Notes under the pieces: generated by a model
What the model was told of the DNA's origin: nothing
Databases searched by the model: none
What the model saw: the letters and a program-made list of their open reading frames with translations, nothing else
In this document: one piece after another, positions 1-9,180 of the stretch
Numbering within the stretch: the stretch's first letter is position 1
Layout: each line of letters opens with the position of its first letter
Made by a program: the position numbers and the translations under genes
Source: Toxorhynchites rutilus septentrionalis
Lineage: Eukaryota; Arthropoda; Insecta; Diptera; Culicidae
NCBI RefSeq assembly: GCF_029784135.1
Contig: NC_073746.1
Span: 64,916,763-64,980,762, forward strand
Length of the DNA stretch: 64,000 nt
Direction: 5' to 3'

Positions 1-3000
1 TGCGGAATGCACGTATCTGCATGCTCGTGCTGTTTTAGTCCTGACCGAGGAATTGTCGGACAATCGCGCAGGTGCTAAGGATGACCGACTTTTGGATGCC
101 GGCCAATTCCTTCTCGATGTTCAACACCTTTAGCGCTTCCAGAAGTGTCTTCGGGATAATTCCAGTTCCAGAGAGAACGACTGGAACAATTCTTGGGACC
201 TCCCTTAGCCCCCACAGTTCCTTGAGCTCCACGGCCAATGGTCGGTACTTGCAGATTTTGCGACCGTGGGTCTCCTCCAGATTCTGGTTCAGTGGAATAG
301 CGACATCGATGATGGTGACTTTGCGGTCGCTCTTGTCGTAAACCATTATATCTGGGCGGTTGTGGTGGATCGAGAGGTCGGTCAGAACAGTGCGATCCCA
401 GTACAGCTTGAAACGGTCATTTTCCAGGACAGGTGCAGGCAGGTACCGGTAGTTTGGTACGTTGTCTTCCAGTAGAGCACATTGGAGCGCCAGTTGTCGA
501 TGAACAATACGGGCCACGTTGTTGTGGCGCTCGGTGTAGGCTGCGTTGGCCAAAACGGGACAGCCTCCCATAATGTGTTCTATGTTTTCACCTGGTTGAT
601 GGCACATCCGGCAAATGTCATCAACGTCTTGATGCCAGACGTACCGCCTGCAGTTTCTCGTCGGCATTATCCTGTCCTGGATGGCTATCATGTCGGCTTC
701 TACTACTGAAGAGAGTTCACCACGCGTTAGCCACAGATTAGATGCGGCCTTGTCGACGTGTGGCCGGTCCAGTTGATGGGGGTGGGCACCATGCACTGCC
801 TTCTGCTTCCAAGCTGCAATCTTCTCCTCCACTGTCTGCAGATTGCAATTTAGTTGGTACTCCGCTTGCGCCAAGTGCAGAGCGCTGTATCCTCTGTCAG
901 CGGCGCAGACAGCCCGGTATAGCGCGTTTTGGTTGGCGCGTTCTGCGAAGTATTCGCGCAGTTGTCGTACCTGGGCAACACACAGTGCAGAAATATCGAC
1001 GATTCCAAGTCCCCCTTCTTTGCGTGGTAGTGAAACTCTCTCCAGTGCCGATTGAGGATGGTGCATTCCGGCCTCTTTGAATGCTTTCCTCATCCTCCTC
1101 TCAAGGTCCTCTAGGTCAGTTTTGCTCCATTTGACTACACCAAAACTGAAGGTCAGCAGGGGAACCGCGAATGTGTTGATCGCGCGTACCTTGTTCCCCG
1201 CGTTGAGGAAAGTCCTCAGGACACAGTTCACTCGACTCAAGAACTTGTCTCGCAGCTCCGTCTTGATGTCGGAGTGGCGAATCCCGGTGAGCTGTCGGAA
1301 TCCAAGATATTTATAGGATTCGCCACGAACCATGTCTCTTATAAACTCGCCGTCATAGACCTCGTAGCCTCCGGATTCGGTAAGTTGTCCTTTCAGCAGG
1401 TGGACACAGCGACACTTGTCGAGGCCGAACTCCATACAGATGTCCCTGCTTATGTCTTCGACAACCCGGATAGCTACACCTAGACGCTGACGTGAATCAG
1501 CGTAGACCTTGAGATCGTCCATGTAAAAGGTATGGGTCACTTCTTCGTGGGCGCCGTCGCCATACCTTATTTTATAGCCATGACCGTTTCTATTGAGCGT
1601 CCTACTGAGGGGGTTCAGTGCCAGACAAAACCAAAGCGGGCTGAAAGAGTCGCCTTGGAATATCCCCCTCTTTATCTGCAGCGTTCTAGACTGCAACACA
1701 TTTTCCCCATCACTAAGGTGCAGAGACGTGCTCCACTGCCTCATCGCATGCTGCAGGAACCTAACGACGACGGGATCAATTTTGTAGAGCTCCAATACCC
1801 GGACGAGAAACGAGTGAGGTATGGAGTCATAAGCCTTCCTGTAATCGATGTAGGCCATACTTAGGTTCCGCTGGTTATATACCGCCTGGCCGACTATGGC
1901 TGCGTCGATGATGGCCTGGTCTTTGCAGCCATGCGTATTTTTCCTGCATCCTTTCTGCTCTTCTGCGATGATGTGATGCTGTTCGCAGTGAGCAGAAACT
2001 TTGGCGGTAATTATGCTGCTCAGTATTTTGTACAGACTCGATAGGCACGTTATCGGTCTGTACTTTGATGGGTTCAATGTGTTGCTGTCTTTCGGGAGGA
2101 GGAAGGTGACGCCACGGGTGGCGAATTCAGGAAGGTTGTGTGGGTCACGTAGCACCTTGTTGAAGCACTCAGCTATCTTTGGATGTGCGACGGTCAGCTT
2201 CTTGTGCCAAAAGTTCTGGACACCATCGGGGCCCGGTGCTGCCCAGTTCCTCAGGTACCGCGAGGCTTCGCGGACATCGTTCTCTTCGACGATGATAGCT
2301 GGCATCTCTCCAATTTCACCACAACTCTCCTCCTCCCGTCTTAACCACATTTGCCCGTCGCGATGTTGTACTGGGGTCTCCCAAATACCAGCCCAGAAGT
2401 TCGTCACATCGCTAATATCTGGCAAACCTTCGCGGTAGTCGGGCTTCTCGTCGCTAATGTGGTCGTAGAACGCTTTTTCGTTATCTCTGAACATCCGATT
2501 TTGTTCCTGGCGCTTTGCAGAGTCAGAGTAACGTTTCAGCCGTTTAGTTAGGACGCTCAATTGCTGTACCAGTGTGTCGAGTTTTTCCGTCAGCTGGTGA
2601 GCTCCCAGCTGGCGAAGTTCAGTAGGCCGCACGATCACAGCAACTTGGCGACATAATTTCGCCGATCTGCTGCCTCTTTTGTACGCCATCAGTCTTCCAA
2701 TTGCGGCGCGCTTGTTTAGGATCCGTTGCTCCAATCTCCTTCGCCATGGAGGCTCACGCCTTTCACGGAGATGTTGGAGCAGTCCGCCTCTTGGCCTAAT
2801 ACGGTATCCTAAACTTTTGGCGGTCGCCACAGCAGCACAGTAAACTTTCAGTTGCAGCTCCTCCATGTTCTCAGCATCAACCAAGTGCAGCGGAAGAACG
2901 TGCTCGTTCATGAGCTTTACTGCACTTGTCAGCCTGCGGGAATGCTGCAACTTCGGGATCCTGGGGCGCGACAATGGGTCTGTGTCGCGGAACTGTGAGA

Positions 3001-3974
3001 TCGCCTCGTCGTAGTGGAAGACCAGATCGCGTAGTAGTTGTTGATCTGGCTGTGGGTCTTCCGGCTCAGGGGGTTGTAGTACTGTGGCCTCCACTGGTGC
3101 TGATTCGCGTGCCCCACTCGCGAATGAATTGCTCAGCCGTACTGAACTTCGTCTCGACACATCGCTTGCTCTGTTGTTCCTGGAGCTTATTTCTCTCTGC
3201 ACCTGCTGCTTGATCTCGTCGATTTGCGTTTGGGAGAGCATGTTGTTGCGTACTATCGCTCTACGCCTCGCGTTCATCGCGTTCTGATCAAGCCTCCCGA
3301 CGAACTCTGGATACGCTTCCTCGAACATTGTTAGTATTCGAGGGCGACCGCTCATGTCCGTCTCCAAAGCAGTGCAGATGTAATAGGCGCGGATCACGAA
3401 TTCGTTCATTTCGTGTGTCCACATGATCCGGCGCCTAGTTGTACCCACAAGTGTGGACGACTGTCGTCTGGCAGTCGCAACACGTCTCGTAGGCGCAGCG
3501 TTTCTTGGGTGATGTCGATGGCTGCTGTTTCCGTGTGGCGGTAGCTCTTCGGGTTGAACCCGGCTGGTGGCCCGCTCTTGCACATCGCCCTCCAGCCGCT
3601 GGCCGCTCGCTCTTACGCCCGTTCCAGGACCAGCTCCAGTTCGAGGACCCTCCTCGGGCGATCGCATTCTAAGTATTCTTCGTGAACGTAGCTCCATTTT
3701 CTGGGTGTATCTCCTTTGCCCGGGAGACAGCGGGTATGCAAGGCCTCCATGACCCGGGAGGCCTTCCCCGGGAGAGATATAGCGCTCTGACTCGCTCGCA
3801 CCCCCTCACTTAGCCACTTTCGACACCCGTTCTCGGAGCCAAGACCAGGTGTGTGTTTCCAGTTCACGCCCGATCTAAAAATGTCGTCATATGATCTTCG
3901 TGGAGGCGTGAGATAGGAACATTTGAGACCAACGGGCAGGCTCCTACCCTAGTGTTGATCCCCATTTGAGAACC
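1..3974 (-). mobile_element. RLE-type LINE (R4/Dong-like), copy A, 3' end cut by window edge
   Basis: Non-LTR retrotransposon read on the minus strand. Its 5' end is recognised as GGTTCTCAAATGGGG, shared with the 5' ends of copies D and E. The 5' UTR is about 277 nt and is followed by one long ORF. Only the first part of the 3' UTR lies in the window. The 5' end abuts AAATTTTTTT, which includes the A-tail of copy B. Assignment to the R4/Dong group rests on the single ORF, the FYMDD reverse-transcriptase box, the C-terminal zinc knuckle and the restriction-like nuclease. R2/NeSL-type relatives are the alternative. Confidence 0.9.
35..3697 (-). CDS. LINE polyprotein: Myb-like domain, reverse transcriptase, restriction-like endonuclease (copy A)
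   Basis: 1220 aa, uninterrupted. It would nick target DNA and copy its own RNA there by target-primed reverse transcription in the nucleus. The N-terminus is basic. A Trp/Arg-rich helical region at about residues 90-165 (RRRIMWTHEMNEFVIRAYY) looks like a Myb-type DNA-binding domain. RT motifs are AYIDYRKAYDS (~614), GIFQGDSFSPLWF (~677) and FYMDD (~725). A CCHC knuckle CRMCHQPGENIEHIMGGC lies near 1028. The PD-(D/E)XK nuclease shows RPD (~1113), IIDVAIP (~1132) and a Lys-rich patch (~1148). No N-terminal CCHH finger is seen, unlike R2. The start MELRSRR matches MQLRNRR in diverged copy F. Near identity to copies C and D implies recent activity. Confidence 0.92.
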   Translation of the reverse strand: MELRSRRILRMRSPEEGPRTGAGPGTGVRASGQRLEGDVQERATSRVQPEELPPHGNSSHRHHPRNAAPTRRVATARRQSSTLVGTTRRRIMWTHEMNEFVIRAYYICTALETDMSGRPRILTMFEEAYPEFVGRLDQNAMNARRRAIVRNNMLSQTQIDEIKQQVQREISSRNNRASDVSRRSSVRLSNSFASGARESAPVEATVLQPPEPEDPQPDQQLLRDLVFHYDEAISQFRDTDPLSRPRIPKLQHSRRLTSAVKLMNEHVLPLHLVDAENMEELQLKVYCAAVATAKSLGYRIRPRGGLLQHLRERREPPWRRRLEQRILNKRAAIGRLMAYKRGSRSAKLCRQVAVIVRPTELRQLGAHQLTEKLDTLVQQLSVLTKRLKRYSDSAKRQEQNRMFRDNEKAFYDHISDEKPDYREGLPDISDVTNFWAGIWETPVQHRDGQMWLRREEESCGEIGEMPAIIVEENDVREASRYLRNWAAPGPDGVQNFWHKKLTVAHPKIAECFNKVLRDPHNLPEFATRGVTFLLPKDSNTLNPSKYRPITCLSSLYKILSSIITAKVSAHCEQHHIIAEEQKGCRKNTHGCKDQAIIDAAIVGQAVYNQRNLSMAYIDYRKAYDSIPHSFLVRVLELYKIDPVVVRFLQHAMRQWSTSLHLSDGENVLQSRTLQIKRGIFQGDSFSPLWFCLALNPLSRTLNRNGHGYKIRYGDGAHEEVTHTFYMDDLKVYADSRQRLGVAIRVVEDISRDICMEFGLDKCRCVHLLKGQLTESGGYEVYDGEFIRDMVRGESYKYLGFRQLTGIRHSDIKTELRDKFLSRVNCVLRTFLNAGNKVRAINTFAVPLLTFSFGVVKWSKTDLEDLERRMRKAFKEAGMHHPQSALERVSLPRKEGGLGIVDISALCVAQVRQLREYFAERANQNALYRAVCAADRGYSALHLAQAEYQLNCNLQTVEEKIAAWKQKAVHGAHPHQLDRPHVDKAASNLWLTRGELSSVVEADMIAIQDRIMPTRNCRRYVWHQDVDDICRMCHQPGENIEHIMGGCPVLANAAYTERHNNVARIVHRQLALQCALLEDNVPNYRYLPAPVLENDRFKLYWDRTVLTDLSIHHNRPDIMVYDKSDRKVTIIDVAIPLNQNLEETHGRKICKYRPLAVELKELWGLREVPRIVPVVLSGTGIIPKTLLEALKVLNIEKELAGIQKSVILSTCAIVRQFLGQD

Positions 3975-3977
3975 AAA

Positions 3978-5086
3978 TTTTTTTGGCAGACTTATCTCAC
4001 TTCTTAACTAGGCGAACCTAGCCAGAATTTTCACCTGCCCCCGGGCTTCTGAATGCCAAAGGGGGACTAGGCTCTGCGGAATGCACGTATCTGCATGCTC
4101 GTGCTGTTTTAGTCCTGACCGAGGAATTGTCGGACAATCGCGCAGGTGCTAAGGATGACCGACTTTTGGATGCCGGCCAATTCCTTCTCGATGTTCAACA
4201 CCTTTAGCGCTTCCAGAAGTGTCTTCGGGATAATTCCAGTTCCAGAGAGAACGACTGGAACAATTCTTGGGACCTCCCTTAGCCCCCACAGTTCCTTGAG
4301 CTCCACGGCCAATGGTCGGTACTTGCAGATTTTGCGACCGTGGGTCTCCTCCAGATTCTGGTTCAGTGGAATAGCGACATCGATGATGGTGACTTTGCGG
4401 TCGCTCTTGTCGTAAACCATTATATCTGGGCGGTTGTGGTGGATCGAGAGGTCGGTCAGAACAGTGCGATCCCAGTACAGCTTGAAACGGTCATTTTCCA
4501 GGACAGGTGCAGGCAGGTACCGGTAGTTTGGTACGTTGTCTTCCAGTAGAGCACATTGGAGCGCCAGTTGTCGATGAACAATACGGGCCACGTTGTTGTG
4601 GCGCTCGGTGTAGGCTGCGTTGGCCAAAACGGGACAGCCTCCCATAATGTGCTCTATGTTTTCACCTGGTTGATGGCACATCCGGCAAATGTCATCAACG
4701 TCTTGATGCCAGACGTACCGCCTGCAGTTTCTCGTCGGCATTATCCTGTCCTGGATGGCTATCATGTCGGCTTCTACTACTGAAGAGAGTTCACCACGCG
4801 TTAGCCACAGATTAGATGCGGCCTTGTCGACGTGTGGCCGGTCCAGTTGATGGGGGTGGGCACCATGCACTGCCTTCTGCTTCCAAGCTGCAATCTTCTC
4901 CTCCACTGTCTGCAGATTGCAGTTGAGTTGGTACTCCGCTTGCGCCAAGTGCAGAGCGCTGTATCCTCTGTCGGCGGCGCAGACAGCCCGGTATAGCGCG
5001 TTTTGGTTGGCGCGTTCTGCGAAGTACTCGCGCAGTTGTCGTACCTGGGCAACACACAGTGCAGATATGTCGACTATTCCAAGTCC
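3978..5086 (-). mobile_element. RLE LINE copy B, 5'-truncated
   Basis: Only the last ~1.1 kb of the element is present, in the same orientation as A, C and D. The 3' end is the family's standard CTGCC followed by a short A-tail, seen as T on the plus strand at 3978-3984. Homology stops abruptly at 5086. An 18-nt filler, TCGTGCGGGTGCACCTCC (5087-5104), separates it from the T-run of copy C and has no counterpart in the other copies. Truncation with filler is typical of incomplete target-primed reverse transcription. Confidence 0.9.
4109..5086 (-). pseudogene. C-terminal fragment of the RLE LINE polyprotein (copy B)
   Basis: About 325 codons remain, from just before the EYFAERANQNAL region to the normal stop. 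The CCHC knuckle and the RPD...DVAIP nuclease are present, but the reverse transcriptase and DNA-binding parts are missing. The remaining frame is open and nearly identical to copies A, C and D, so the truncation is recent. No start codon or promoter is expected to drive it. Confidence 0.9.
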
Positions 5087-5104
5087 TCGTGCGGGTGCAC
5101 CTCC

Positions 5105-8100
5105 TTTTTTTTTTTTGGCAGACTTATCTCACTTCTTAACTAGGCGAACCTAGCCAGAATTTTCACCTGCCCCCGGGCTTCTGAATGCCAAAGGGGGACT
5201 AGGCTCTGCGGAATGCACGTATCTGCATGCTCGTGCTGTTTTAGTCCTGACCGAGGAATTGTCGGACAATCGCGCAGGTGCTAAGGATGACCGACTTTTG
5301 GATGCCGGCCAATTCCTTCTCGATGTTCAACACCTTTAGCGCTTCCAGAAGTGTCTTCGGGATAATTCCAGTTCCAGAGAGAACGACTGGAACAATTCTT
5401 GGGACCTCCCTTAGCCCCCACAGTTCCTTGAGCTCCACGGCCAATGGTCGGTACTTGCAGATTTTGCGACCGTGGGTCTCCTCCAGATTCTGGTTCAGTG
5501 GAATAGCGACATCGATGATGATGACTTTGCGGTCGCTCTTGTCGTAAACCATTATATCTGGGCGGTTGTGGTGGATCGAGAGGTCGGTCAGAACAGTGCG
5601 ATCCCAGTACAGCTTGAAACGGTCATTTTCCAGGACAGGTGCAGGCAGGTACCGGTAGTTTGGTACGTTGTCTTCCAGTAGAGCACATTGGAGCGCCAGT
5701 TGTCGATGAACAATACGGGCCACGTTGTTGTGGCGCTCGGTGTAGGCTGCGTTGGCCAAAACGGGACAGCCTCCCATAATGTGCTCTATGTTTTCACCTG
5801 GTTGATGGCACATCCGGCAAATGTCATCAACGTCTTGATGCCAGACGTACCGCCTGCAGTTTCTCGTCGGCATTATCCTGTCCTGGATGGCTATCATGTC
5901 GGCTTCTACTACTGAAGAGAGTTCACCACGCGTTAGCCACAGATTAGATGCGGCCTTGTCGACGTGTGGCCGGTCCAGTTGATGGGGGTGGGCACCATGC
6001 ACTGCCTTCTGCTTCCAAGCTGCAATCTTCTCCTCCACTGTCTGCAGATTGCAGTTGAGTTGGTACTCCGCTTGCGCCAAGTGCAGAGCGCTGTATCCTC
6101 TGTCGGCGGCGCAGACAGCCCGGTATAGCGCGTTTTGGTTGGCGCGTTCTGCGAAGTACTCGCGCAGTTGTCGTACCTGGGCAACACACAGTGCAGAAAT
6201 GTCGACGATTCCAAGTCCCCCTTCTTTGCGTGGTAGTGAAACTCTCTCCAGTGCCGATTGAGGATGGTGCATTCCGGCCTCTTTGAATGCTTTCCTCATC
6301 CTCCTCTCAAGGTCCTCTAGGTTAGTTTTGCTCCATTTGACTACACCAAAACTGAAGGTCAGCAGGGGAACCGCGAATGTGTTGATCGCGCGTACCTTGT
6401 TCCCCGCGTTGAGGAAAGTCCTCAGGACACAGTTCACTCGACTCAAGAACTTGTCTCGCAGCTCCGTCTTGATGTCGGAGTGGCGAATCCCGGTGAGCTG
6501 TCGGAATCCAAGATATTTATAGGATTCGCCACGAACCATGTCTCTTATAAACTCGCCGTCATAGACCTCGTAGCCTCCGGATTCGGTAAGTTGTCCTTTC
6601 AGCAGGTGGACACAGCGACACTTGTCGAGGCCGAACTCCATACAGATGTCCCTGCTTATGTCTTCGACAACCCGGATAGCTACACCTAGACGCTGACGTG
6701 AATCAGCGTAGACCTTGAGATCGTCCATGTAAAAGGTATGGGTCACTTCTTCGTGGGCGCCGTCGCCATACCTTATTTTATAGCCATGACCGTTTCTATT
6801 GAGCGTCCTACTGAGGGGGTTCAGTGCCAGACAAAACCAAAGCGGGCTGAAAGAGTCGCCTTGGAATATCCCCCTCTTTATCTGCAGCGTTCTAGACTGC
6901 AACACATTTTCCCCATCACTGAGGTGCAGAGACGTACTCCACTGCCTCATCGCATGCTGCAGGAACCTAACGACGACGGGATCAATTTTGTAGAGCTCCA
7001 ATACCCGGACGAGAAGCGAGTGAGGTATGGAGTCATAAGCCTTCCTGTAATCGATGTAGGCCATACTTAGGTTCCGCTGGTTATATACCGCCTGGCCGAC
7101 TATGGCTGCGTCGATGATGGCCTGGTCTTTGCAGCCATGCGTATTTTTCCTGCATCCTTTCTGCTCTTCTGCGATGATGTGATGCTGTTCGCAGTGAGCA
7201 GAAACTTTGGCGGTAATTATGCTGCTCAGTATTTTGTACAGACTCGATAGGCACGTTATCGGTCTGTACTTTGATGGGTTCAATGTGTTGCTGTCTTTCG
7301 GGAGGAGGAAGGTGACGCCACGGGTGGCGAATTCAGGAAGGTTGTGTGGGTCACGTAGCACCTTGTTGAAGCACTCAGCTATCTTTGGATGTGCGACGGT
7401 CAGCTTCTTGTGCCAAAAGTTCTGGACACCATCGGGGCCCGGTGCTGCCCAGTTCCTCAGGTACCGCGAGGCTTCGCGGACATCGTTCTCTCCGACGATG
7501 ATAGCTGGCATCTCTCCAATTTCACCACAACTCTCCTCCTCCCGTCTTAACCACATTTGCCCGTCGCGATGTTCTACTGGGGTCTCCCAAATACCAGCCC
7601 AGAAGTTCGTCACATCGCTAATATCTGGCAAACCTTCGCGGTAGTCGGGCTTCTCGTCGCTAATGTGGTCGTAGAACGCTTTTTCGTTATCTCTGAACAT
7701 CCGATTTTGTTCCTGGCGCTTTGCAGAGTCAGAGTAACGTTTCAGCCGTTTAGTTAGGACGCTCAATTGCTGTACCAGTGTGTCGAGTTTTTCCGTCAGC
7801 TGGTGAGCTCCCAGCTGGCGAAGTTCAGTAGGCCGCACGATCACAGCAACTTGGCGACATAATTTCGCCGATCTGCTGCCTCTTTTGTACGCCATCAGTC
7901 TTCCAATTGCGGCGCGCTTGTTTAGGATCCGTTGCTCCAATCTCCTTCGCCATGGAGGCTCACGCCTTTCACGGAGATGTTGGAGCAGTCCGCCTCTTGG
8001 CCTAATACGGTATCCTAAACTTTTGGCGGTCGCCACAGCAGCACAGTAAACTTTCAGTTGCAGCTCCTCCATGTTCTCAGCATCAACCAAGTGCAGCGGA

Positions 8101-9180
8101 AGAACGTGCTCGTTCATGAGCTTTACTGCACTTGTCAGCCTGCGGGAATGCTGCAACTTCGGGATCCTGGGGCGCGACAAAGGGTCCGTGTCGCGGAACT
8201 GTGAGATCGCCTCGTCGTAATGGAAGACCAGATCGCGTAGTAGTTGTTGATCTGGCTGTGGATCTTCCGGCTCAGGGGGTTGTTGTACTGTGGCCTCCAC
8301 TGGTGCTGATTCGCGTGCCCCACTCGCGAATGAATTGCTCAGCCGTACTGAACTTCGTCTCGACACATCGCTTGCTCTGCTTGTTCTGGAGCTTAGTTCT
8401 CTCTGCACCTGCTGCTTGATCTCGTCGACTTGCGTTTGGGAGAGCATATTGTTGCGTACAATCGCTCTACGCCTCGCGTTCATCGCGTTTTGGTCAAGCC
8501 TCCCGACGAACTCTGGATACGCTTCCTCGAACATTGCGAGTATTCGAGGGCGACCGCTCATGTCCGTCTCCAAAGCAGTGCAGATGTAATAGGCGCGGAT
8601 CACGAATTCATTCATTTCATGTGTCCACATGATCCGTCGCCTAGTAGTACCCACAAGTGTGGACGACTGTCGTCTGACAGTCGCAACACGCCTCGTAGGC
8701 GCAGCGTTTCGTTGGTGATGTCGATGGCTGCTGTTTCCGTGTGGCGGTAGCTCTTCGGGTTGAACCCGGCTGGTGGCCCGCTCTTGCACATCGCCCTCCA
8801 GCCGCTGGCCGCTCGCTCTTACGCCCGTTCCAGGACCAGCTCCAGTTCGGGGACCCTCCTCGGGCGATCGCATTCTGAGTATTCTTCGTGAACGTAGCTC
8901 CATTTTCTGGGTGTATCTCCTTTGCCCGGGAGACAGCGGGTTGGCAAGGCCTCCATGACCCGGGAGGCCTTCCCCGGGAGAGATATAGCGCTCTGACTCG
9001 CTCGCACCCCCTCACTTAGCCACTTTCGACACCCGTTCTCGGAGCCAAGACCAGGTGTGTGTTTCCAGTTCACGCCCGATCTAAAAATGTCGTCATATGA
9101 TCTTCGTGGAGGCGTGAGATAGGAACATTTGAGACCAACAGGTAGGCTCCTACCCTAGTGTTGATCCCCATTTGAGAACA
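5105..9180 (-). mobile_element. RLE LINE copy C, full length
   Basis: About 4.08 kb, from an A-tail (plus-strand T at 5105-5116) to the 5' end GTTCTCAAATGGGG at 9179. That 5' end touches the A-tail of copy D with a single intervening T. The 5' UTR is ~276 nt and the 3' UTR ~120 nt. The 3' UTR contains a CTAGG-TTCG-CCTAG hairpin just before the tail. All essential parts are present, so it may be competent for mobility. Confidence 0.93.
5241..8903 (-). CDS. LINE polyprotein: Myb-like, RT, restriction-like endonuclease (copy C)
   Basis: Intact 1220-aa ORF with the domain order of copy A. The RT catalytic FYMDD, the CCHC knuckle and the RPD/DVAIP nuclease are unaltered. It differs from copy D at very few residues, for example Leu for Phe after IPHS and Ile for Thr in the KVT segment before IIDVAIP. 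Such small divergence among neighbours means either recent serial insertion or homogenisation of the array. Two regions of the ORF start and 3' UTR are conserved at nucleotide level with the distant copy F. Confidence 0.93.
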   Translation of the reverse strand: MELRSRRILRMRSPEEGPRTGAGPGTGVRASGQRLEGDVQERATSRVQPEELPPHGNSSHRHHQRNAAPTRRVATVRRQSSTLVGTTRRRIMWTHEMNEFVIRAYYICTALETDMSGRPRILAMFEEAYPEFVGRLDQNAMNARRRAIVRNNMLSQTQVDEIKQQVQRELSSRTSRASDVSRRSSVRLSNSFASGARESAPVEATVQQPPEPEDPQPDQQLLRDLVFHYDEAISQFRDTDPLSRPRIPKLQHSRRLTSAVKLMNEHVLPLHLVDAENMEELQLKVYCAAVATAKSLGYRIRPRGGLLQHLRERREPPWRRRLEQRILNKRAAIGRLMAYKRGSRSAKLCRQVAVIVRPTELRQLGAHQLTEKLDTLVQQLSVLTKRLKRYSDSAKRQEQNRMFRDNEKAFYDHISDEKPDYREGLPDISDVTNFWAGIWETPVEHRDGQMWLRREEESCGEIGEMPAIIVGENDVREASRYLRNWAAPGPDGVQNFWHKKLTVAHPKIAECFNKVLRDPHNLPEFATRGVTFLLPKDSNTLNPSKYRPITCLSSLYKILSSIITAKVSAHCEQHHIIAEEQKGCRKNTHGCKDQAIIDAAIVGQAVYNQRNLSMAYIDYRKAYDSIPHSLLVRVLELYKIDPVVVRFLQHAMRQWSTSLHLSDGENVLQSRTLQIKRGIFQGDSFSPLWFCLALNPLSRTLNRNGHGYKIRYGDGAHEEVTHTFYMDDLKVYADSRQRLGVAIRVVEDISRDICMEFGLDKCRCVHLLKGQLTESGGYEVYDGEFIRDMVRGESYKYLGFRQLTGIRHSDIKTELRDKFLSRVNCVLRTFLNAGNKVRAINTFAVPLLTFSFGVVKWSKTNLEDLERRMRKAFKEAGMHHPQSALERVSLPRKEGGLGIVDISALCVAQVRQLREYFAERANQNALYRAVCAADRGYSALHLAQAEYQLNCNLQTVEEKIAAWKQKAVHGAHPHQLDRPHVDKAASNLWLTRGELSSVVEADMIAIQDRIMPTRNCRRYVWHQDVDDICRMCHQPGENIEHIMGGCPVLANAAYTERHNNVARIVHRQLALQCALLEDNVPNYRYLPAPVLENDRFKLYWDRTVLTDLSIHHNRPDIMVYDKSDRKVIIIDVAIPLNQNLEETHGRKICKYRPLAVELKELWGLREVPRIVPVVLSGTGIIPKTLLEALKVLNIEKELAGIQKSVILSTCAIVRQFLGQD

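Noticed and set aside
72..3287. Numerous plus-strand ORFs opposite the RLE LINE ORF, repeated in copies B to E
   Set aside because: They are shadows of the 1220-codon ORF and show no domain of their own.
8641..9073. Frames of 124 and 84 codons over the LINE 5' UTR and ORF start
   Set aside because: Conservation follows element copies only. They overlap the true start and are not kept in copy F at protein level.
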